A program made the position numbers and the translations under genes. A stretch of DNA of 11,104 bases from an uncultured Odoribacter sp. (GTDB taxonomy: Bacteria > Bacteroidota > Bacteroidia > Bacteroidales > Marinifilaceae). Positions 6,275-11,104 of this stretch are shown here, in pieces; position 1 is the stretch's first letter; the number at the start of each line of letters is the position of its first letter. Below the pieces are notes generated by a model. The model saw only the letters and a program-made list of their open reading frames with translations, did not search any database and was not told where the DNA came from. The stretch lies in NCBI GenBank assembly GCA_900541415.1, contig UQJP01000047.1, forward strand, positions 1-11,104, read 5' to 3'.

Positions 6275-9247
6275 TTATTGCATTTTTTGAATTTTAAAAG
6301 TAACTGTAGAGCCTTCCTTAGGTTGTGCCACAAATATATCATAGTTCTCTGCATTCAAAACCTCTTTACTGATACTCAACCCCAATCCTCTTCCATTGGG
6401 CTTTCTGGAAAATCTTAATTCAAAGATTCGTTCCTTATCTTGGGGTTTTATTTCAATACCGTTATTGGAAATGTATATTCCCGTATCATCCGCATGCAAC
6501 CGAATAACTTTTTCAGGAACATCACTTTGTTTTAACCAATAAATGGCATTATCAATGATATTCACAAATACAGGATAGAATGTAGAACGAAATCCGTGTA
6601 TTTTTCGACCTGCAAACCCGTTAGTATGTTTAAAAGCTATATTGTGTCGTTCAAGACGGGATTTGAACAAATCTATTAAAAATGTTTTAATATCCAATAA
6701 AGATATGTCTTCCCGACGTCGATTCAATCGTCGATTTAACGGGGTAAACAAATTTAAATAGCCGTCCAAATGTTCGAAATTTACCTTGATGTTTTTATAT
6801 ATTCCTTCCAATTTGATATCTACATCCGACCATGCTTTTAAATCTTTCAGACTATGTCGAATCGAATTAACCGTACCGTTGAATTCATGGTGCAATATTC
6901 CGACAGCCAATCCTAATTGGCTTAATTCAACGTCCGATTGCAATCGTTCCCGCAATTCCTCTAACTCTTCCGAAGCGGCTTCCGCTATTTGGTCATTTGT
7001 AATTATTTGACCGTCTTCGTTTTTTTCGACATAGAAACTTTCAAATTGTCGAATTATGCGTTCCATAACATCCGTATTTCGACTGCTTATGGATTCTATT
7101 TCTGCTTCCATTCTCTTGCGTTCCGTTACCAAATCAAAGTTATCGGCTTTATCGGTTGCCAATAATTTGAATTGATTCTTTACGCTTCGTATTTGATTAT
7201 CCAAATCGATTATCAGTTCATTCGTAAGATCCTTAATTTTGCGAGAAACATCGGAAACAACATCATTGGTTTCGCTTTTCTTCTTCTTATTAAGTGACAG
7301 AGCTTCGGCTGAAATCAGTTCCACCGCTTGCTCCAACCGCTTTCGCTTACTTATTTCCAGATTCAACTGTGCCGTATAATCATCGATTAGCTGATCGATA
7401 TTTTCATTGATATTTTTAAATACCGTTTGTTCCAGAATTTTAAACTCATTAAGGTACGTGTCAAAATCCGTTCTCATTGATTTTGACATTGCAAATCCTT
7501 TAGGACTTGTCACCGATATTCTTTTTCTGTAATCGGAAACTTTTTGTCTCATGGCAAATTCCAGATCTATTATCTTCTGGCTTGCTTCATCCGCATCGTT
7601 AATGTATAAAACCGAATGTAAATCGTTCCTAAAATTCGTAAGTAATTCTTCCAGTTCGTTTTCGAATTTATGTTCCGTTAAACCGGCAAAAAAGATATCG
7701 AGCTCACGAGCAAATCTCTCCTTTTTCGATTTGGCCAATTTATCCCGACGTTCAAGTGCGTTATGGTACGCATTGAACTCGTCTTTCTTCTGATTGAAGA
7801 ATTCCGATTGTGCCGTTTTGTTTTTTTCGCTGAAAAAATCAGCGGCAAGTTGTACAAAGAAATTTTTTAAAATCGCTTGAAGTTGGCGATATGCTTTATT
7901 TTCAATAAAACCTTCGCGTCCGGCTTTCTCTACCAAACCGCTGTGTTCTCGGTCCGCTATTTCAATAGCACCGAACATTCGTCGATAAGAAAAGAAATAT
8001 GTTGATGCTCGTTTCGAACGATTTTTTTCAATATCCAGAAAATCATAATCGGAGTCACCATACGGTAGAACTCGAATATTATCTCTATATATGTATAAAC
8101 CTCCGAATTTATCTCCTTTGGCTTTAATCCTGGCATAATTTTCGACATCTACACGAGAACTTTTCAATTCTCCTTGTAAATACGCCAAGTTAATTTTAAA
8201 CGGACCACATTCGGTTTCTCTATAATAGTTATCCCGCCAATTTACAATGTGATCAAATGTTTTTTCTCCATATATTTTTACTAATCCCTTGAATTGTCCG
8301 AACTCATCAAATTGCCCTTGAAAATGGTGATCCGCCAATTCAAATTCTTCCGTGGTAAAAAAGTGTTCTTTATCTATGATGCTGACAAAACTACCGTCAT
8401 TCGCCCTATAGTCTCTAAATGAAATGTCAACGACGGGAGTAGGATGATCGGGGGTCATTGTATTGTGAAATCCCATCAACATTTTCTCGATTTTTGTAGC
8501 TTCGTCCGAATTGCCGTCTCCCTCTATATCGGAAATAATCGTATCGTAAACTGGGGAGATGAAAAATTGAGTTCCACCACAGCCATTGGTTAATTCAAAT
8601 CCTTGTTGTAGTTGTAAAGAAAGTTGGTGTGGGTCAACTTTAAAAGACGTGATAGAACTTTTTATTTTTTCAAAATCCTTGTCGTCAATAAGTTCTTTTT
8701 GATTTAATTTATCAAGGGATTGTATTACTTCATTTTTAATACTGTCAATATCGGCTGCATTCGGCATATGAGAGTATTCTCTTACCGGAATAACAATATC
8801 CTCCAAGTTAATCCCCGGCAACTCGAATATCTCCCAATTAATGAAAGCCACAACAATATCATATTCTTTAGATCTTAATTTTGCTTTCGATACGATTAAA
8901 ACCTGACTTCCTATTGATGCAATAGCCAATCTTCCTATGCCTTTTTCTCCCATGATAGGACGTCTTGGCTTTGATATGTCAATAGGCGGTAAACTGCTTT
9001 TTTTATTTGCCAATTTACTTTCGGTCCCGAGCGTAAGCCAACGAGTTTCAAATTCCTCTTTTGTCATACCGAGCCCGTCATCACGTAATACCAGCAGATT
9101 ATTACATCGGAGAAAATCGATATCGAATTTATCCGCATACGCATCATGTGCATTTTTTATAAGCTCGTTAATAGCTGTAGGGATACCGGCAATTTGTTGC
9201 CGTCCCAATAAGTCGAGAGCTCTTGCCCGAGTTTTAAATTGTGCCAT
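6275..9247 (-). CDS. dual GHKL ATPase: MORC/MutL/Hsp90-like N-terminus and histidine-kinase-like C-terminus
   Basis: This 990-residue protein carries two GHKL ATP-binding modules. The N-terminal one resembles MORC/MutL/Hsp90 ATPases: N box INELIKNAHDAYA (Glu28, Asn32, Asp35), G1 box LRDDGLGM (54-61), and glycine-rich lid MGEKGIGRLA (99-108). A transducer-like middle follows, then a charged region of likely coiled coil at about 470-770. The C-terminal module has a histidine at an H-box-like site (LHHEFNGTVNSIR, His786/787), an N box (NIIDNAIYWL, about 896-905) and an intact G2 box (GRGLGLSI, 952-959), but the G1 box reads SNNGIEI instead of the usual D-N-G-x-G. There is no signal peptide or membrane segment, so it should be cytoplasmic. 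It overlaps the methyltransferase gene by 14 bases and is followed after 4 bases by the receiver-like gene. MutL/MORC-like ATPases are known in restriction-modification loci; the double arrangement here is unusual to me. Confidence 0.85.
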   Translation of the reverse strand: MAQFKTRARALDLLGRQQIAGIPTAINELIKNAHDAYADKFDIDFLRCNNLLVLRDDGLGMTKEEFETRWLTLGTESKLANKKSSLPPIDISKPRRPIMGEKGIGRLAIASIGSQVLIVSKAKLRSKEYDIVVAFINWEIFELPGINLEDIVIPVREYSHMPNAADIDSIKNEVIQSLDKLNQKELIDDKDFEKIKSSITSFKVDPHQLSLQLQQGFELTNGCGGTQFFISPVYDTIISDIEGDGNSDEATKIEKMLMGFHNTMTPDHPTPVVDISFRDYRANDGSFVSIIDKEHFFTTEEFELADHHFQGQFDEFGQFKGLVKIYGEKTFDHIVNWRDNYYRETECGPFKINLAYLQGELKSSRVDVENYARIKAKGDKFGGLYIYRDNIRVLPYGDSDYDFLDIEKNRSKRASTYFFSYRRMFGAIEIADREHSGLVEKAGREGFIENKAYRQLQAILKNFFVQLAADFFSEKNKTAQSEFFNQKKDEFNAYHNALERRDKLAKSKKERFARELDIFFAGLTEHKFENELEELLTNFRNDLHSVLYINDADEASQKIIDLEFAMRQKVSDYRKRISVTSPKGFAMSKSMRTDFDTYLNEFKILEQTVFKNINENIDQLIDDYTAQLNLEISKRKRLEQAVELISAEALSLNKKKKSETNDVVSDVSRKIKDLTNELIIDLDNQIRSVKNQFKLLATDKADNFDLVTERKRMEAEIESISSRNTDVMERIIRQFESFYVEKNEDGQIITNDQIAEAASEELEELRERLQSDVELSQLGLAVGILHHEFNGTVNSIRHSLKDLKAWSDVDIKLEGIYKNIKVNFEHLDGYLNLFTPLNRRLNRRREDISLLDIKTFLIDLFKSRLERHNIAFKHTNGFAGRKIHGFRSTFYPVFVNIIDNAIYWLKQSDVPEKVIRLHADDTGIYISNNGIEIKPQDKERIFELRFSRKPNGRGLGLSISKEVLNAENYDIFVAQPKEGSTVTFKIQKMQ

Positions 9248-10298
9248 TGTTTTCCAGTGCTTTTATCGTTTCACCTAATCGCCGAGCATATTCACACGGA
9301 ACTGCATTGCCGATTAATTTTGCCGTTGCGGCAATACTATTTGTTTTAAACACATAGGTTTTCGGGAATGTTTGCAATGTAGCACCTTCCCGTAAAGAAA
9401 GAGCCCGATCTTCTTCCGGATGTCCGAAACGTCCGTTTGAGATACTATAAAATTTAGTTGTAATAGTCGAAGCCGGTCGATGCCACCACATACGCCCGAA
9501 TGTATCTTTAAAACAATCGTCTTTTCCTACAAAGCAAGGTAATTGCAATTCCGGATCATTTGCCCAATCAAGTCTGTTCCCGCCGTCGTGTTTGGTCTTT
9601 GCCAATCGTTTAAGACATACATCACTTAATCCGGCAACCGTATGGTTAAACACACTACTGTCTTTATGGCCTGCGCTAACTTTGGGAAAACCGTTCCTTT
9701 CACCTAAATAATCGGCTAATACGGTCTCTTTATCGTCCGCCTTAGGTAAATGTATATTGACATTTTCCAATCGTGTTGCGATAAGAGAAAATCTTCGACG
9801 ACTTTGAGGTACGCCGTAATAGCTCATATCTACAACCTTATAAACAGGATTTTTATATCCGAGATCTTCCAATTTTCGTAGAAAATAAGGTAAGATGCTA
9901 TCTTTATTTGTGATTATGCCCGGAACATTTTCCACTAATACATATCCCGGTCTATAATATTCGATGAACCGAGCAAAGTTTTTTAATAAATCCTTAGATT
10001 TTAAGGCTTTATTCTTATCCGTATTAATTATACTGTAAAATTGGCAGGGACTGCATCCTACCAAAATCAAAAAGTCATCATTTTTCCGTATCCCAAATTT
10101 TCGCTCAAAATAATTGCTCCGTAAATTCTTTATATTAGTTTGAATGAAAACACTTCCGGAATTATTGTATTCATACGTTTCTTTGGCATCTTGATCAAAG
10201 TCCACACCTGCTATAACGTTAATCCCTGCCTGTCTTAAACCGCAAGTCATTCCACCACCTCCGCAGAAAAAATCGATTGCTTTATATTTGGATGCCAT
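9234..10298 (-). CDS. dcm: DNA (cytosine-5-)-methyltransferase
   Basis: This 354-residue enzyme transfers a methyl group from S-adenosylmethionine to C5 of cytosine in DNA. All main motifs are visible in order: I DFFCGGGGMTCGL (9-21), IV GCSPCQ (81-86, catalytic Cys85), VI ENVPG (123-127), VIII QSRRRF (165-170), IX around LREGATLQTFP, and X GNAVP (about 330). The region between VIII and IX, including FGRMWWHRPASTITTKF, is the target recognition area; the target cannot be read from it. Length is typical of a stand-alone methyltransferase. Two adjacent ATG codons at 10301 and 10298 are possible starts; both overlap the end of the xre gene, and a TTG further upstream is less likely. The stop overlaps the GHKL ATPase gene by 14 bases, so translation of both is probably coupled. 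Confidence 0.92.
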   Translation of the reverse strand: MASKYKAIDFFCGGGGMTCGLRQAGINVIAGVDFDQDAKETYEYNNSGSVFIQTNIKNLRSNYFERKFGIRKNDDFLILVGCSPCQFYSIINTDKNKALKSKDLLKNFARFIEYYRPGYVLVENVPGIITNKDSILPYFLRKLEDLGYKNPVYKVVDMSYYGVPQSRRRFSLIATRLENVNIHLPKADDKETVLADYLGERNGFPKVSAGHKDSSVFNHTVAGLSDVCLKRLAKTKHDGGNRLDWANDPELQLPCFVGKDDCFKDTFGRMWWHRPASTITTKFYSISNGRFGHPEEDRALSLREGATLQTFPKTYVFKTNSIAATAKLIGNAVPCEYARRLGETIKALENNGTI

Positions 10299-10512
10299 CA
10301 TCTTGATTACACATTTGCGTAGAACAAAGTAATTCTTTAATATCAATCTTTAACGTTTCGGCAATCGTCAGTAGTGTTTCTACCGAAGGTTGAACTTCGT
10401 TTGTACACCAACGAGAGACTGTCGATTCATTTTTACCTAATGCATGCGCCAACCATTTCCCTGTTTTACCTTGTTCCGCAAGCACTATTTTCAGTCGATT
10501 TATCCGCTTCAT
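10282..10512 (-). CDS. Xre-family helix-turn-helix regulator
   Basis: This 76-residue protein is almost entirely one Cro/C1-type helix-turn-helix domain: NRLKIVLAEQGKTGKWLAHALG, then NESTVSRWCTNEVQPSVETLL (recognition helix area), then LKIDIKELL. Such small proteins head many restriction-modification operons in Bacteroidetes and probably repress or time expression. I chose the ATG at 10512; an ATG two codons upstream (10518) is equally possible. Longer upstream extensions would run through the promoter at 10537-10567. The end overlaps the methyltransferase start. An inverted repeat TGCAAA around the start and the -7 box may be its own operator. Confidence 0.85.
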   Translation of the reverse strand: MKRINRLKIVLAEQGKTGKWLAHALGKNESTVSRWCTNEVQPSVETLLTIAETLKIDIKELLCSTQMCNQDDGIQI

Positions 10513-10540
10513 TTGCATAACTATTGCTATAATCTGCAAA
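10512..10540. promoter_or_regulatory. candidate operator: TTTGCA/TGCAAA inverted repeat
   Basis: TTTGCA at 10512-10517 and TGCAAA at 10535-10540 are perfect inverted copies with a 17-base spacer. One arm overlaps the -7 box and the other overlaps the xre start, a position suited to autorepression by the Xre protein. Six-base arms can arise by chance in AT-rich DNA. Confidence 0.35.
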
Positions 10541-10567
10541 TTTAATAAAAACAACCCGAATGACAAA
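10537..10567 (-). promoter_or_regulatory. Bacteroides-type promoter of the xre-to-vsr operon
   Basis: Read on the minus strand, TTTG (10567-10564), a spacer of exactly 19 bases, and TAAATTTG (10544-10537) match the Bacteroides consensus TTTG-N19-TAnnTTTG. The expected transcription start is only about 10-20 bases before the xre start codon, giving a very short leader. No other clear promoter is seen before the later genes, so all five are probably on one transcript. Confidence 0.75.
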
Positions 10568-10642
10568 ATGATTAGCGCGTTTTTATAATAAGAAATATTT
10601 CTAATATAAACATAAAAACATTCCGTAAAAGCGGTTTTATCC

Positions 10643-10999
10643 GTCGGCACACCATCGCCCAAACAGGTTTGTACGAACGTGTACCGACTGCCGCATAAGC
10701 GGAGAAAAGGGCTTTGCATCACGCCTAACCAATGGTTTAGACTGATGATGCAAGACCCATTTCTTTTATGCTTATGCCATAGAGGTGCTTTTACGGGTTT
10801 TCTATGGATTTTTCTTTTTGCGGTTCCTTTGAGCCGTAAGCGGAAAGCTGTATATGACCGCTTGCCCATGAATGGCACAAGCCGTCCCCACGGCAGGCAA
10901 ACTGGGAAGAATGATTTATCCGCCCGACCAAACGAGTTTGGACAGACAGATAAACCATACTTCCTTGCAGGTGGTTTGCCGGTTTCATGTTTCCGGCAA
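10643..10999. repeat. cluster of inverted repeats in gene-poor, GC-richer DNA
   Basis: At least six stem-forming repeats lie close together: GTCGGcACAC (10643-10652) with GTGTaCCGAC (10679-10688), one mismatch; CCGC-ATAA-GCGG (10691-10702); a compound stem 10709-10758 whose 8-bp arms TTGCATCA/TGATGCAA are perfect, flanked by GGG/CCC and with an inner CTAA-CC/GGtTTAG; AAGCGG (about 10838) with CCGCTT (about 10863); CCAAAC-GA-GTTTGG (10928-10941); and TTGCCGG (10976-10982) with CCGGCAA (10993-10999). No confident gene overlaps them. In a conjugative element such a cluster suggests an origin of transfer or single-strand-active region; no nick site was recognised. Confidence 0.45.
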
Positions 11000-11102
11000 T
11001 GTTCCTTTTCCTTTTAGGTTTCTTCTTTTCACGGATTTCTCCTTTGAAGTTTTCCTGTCTAATCTGCCTCCACTTCCGTTTACCTCCATTTTCGCGCCTT
11101 TC
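10791..11102 (-). CDS. possible 3' end of an unrecognised gene, or no gene
   Basis: A frame on the minus strand is open from the right edge for 103 codons to a stop at 10791. The part nearest the edge is very rich in Lys, Arg and Glu (QIRQENFKGEIREKKKPKRKR), which could be the C-terminal tail of a protein starting outside the window, but the inner part shows no family resemblance and crosses several hairpins. A second minus-strand frame is open from 11104 to a stop at 10985 and is also Lys/Arg-rich (KSVKRRNLKGKGTLPET), and could equally be the true tail. Purine-rich DNA gives this look in more than one frame, so I rate both as weak. Confidence 0.2.
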   Translation of the reverse strand, partial: ERRENGGKRKWRQIRQENFKGEIREKKKPKRKRNIAGNMKPANHLQGSMVYLSVQTRLVGRINHSSQFACRGDGLCHSWASGHIQLSAYGSKEPQKEKSIENP

Positions 11103-11104
11103 AG

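Noticed and set aside
10302..10346. Upstream TTG start for the methyltransferase
   Set aside because: It would extend the overlap with xre to about 65 bases and add residues before the normal N-terminus; two ATG codons lie just before the first family residues.
10513..10878. Extended reading frame upstream of xre, to 198 residues
   Set aside because: It crosses the consensus promoter and structured DNA. The helix-turn-helix domain starts at the internal ATG.
10679..11017. 112-codon plus-strand open frame
   Set aside because: Cys/Phe/Arg-rich translation without a family signature, crossing several hairpins; no ribosome binding site.
1..11104. CRISPR array, tRNA or rRNA genes
   Set aside because: No regularly spaced repeats with unique spacers and no tRNA or rRNA-like sequence were seen.

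Overview
The window looks like part of a Bacteroidales (Bacteroides/Parabacteroides-type) conjugative element carrying a defence-like cargo operon. Three things point there: a ParA-like ATPase of the kind found as TraA in Bacteroides conjugative transposons, an amidoligase gene common in such elements, and a promoter at 10537-10567 that matches the Bacteroides consensus exactly (TTTG, 19 bases, TAnnTTTG). The organism and element assignments are inferences from sequence character, not from a search.

Layout. 1-2059, + strand and visibly GC-rich: the 3' part of a ParA/TraA-like ATPase, an amidoligase-family protein behind a strong ribosome binding site, and a 77-residue hypothetical protein overlapping it (ATGA), closed by a rho-independent terminator at about 2087-2124. 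2125-2538: AT-rich spacer without a convincing gene, containing a long imperfect inverted repeat. 2539-4071: a complete ISAs1-family insertion sequence with perfect 19-bp terminal inverted repeats and a 9-bp target duplication. Its transposase seems to have lost the first catalytic Asp (Asp to Val). 4072-4306: spacer with repeats and a strong terminator for the next operon. 4307-10512, minus strand and AT-rich: five tightly packed genes, read right to left: small Xre regulator, cytosine-C5 DNA methyltransferase, 990-residue protein with two GHKL ATPase modules, 512-residue protein with a response-regulator-like receiver domain, and Vsr endonuclease. 10600-11104: GC-richer sequence with closely spaced inverted repeats and no confident gene, perhaps an element backbone or transfer-origin-like region.

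The five-gene operon is the main point of interest. It has a methyltransferase and a Vsr nuclease, as in restriction-modification loci, but no ordinary restriction endonuclease. In its place are a MORC/MutL/Hsp90-like ATPase fused to a histidine-kinase-like module, and a receiver-like protein that could be its partner. This suggests a methylation-linked, ATP- and possibly phosphorelay-controlled defence system. The individual families are recognisable; the combined function is an inference.
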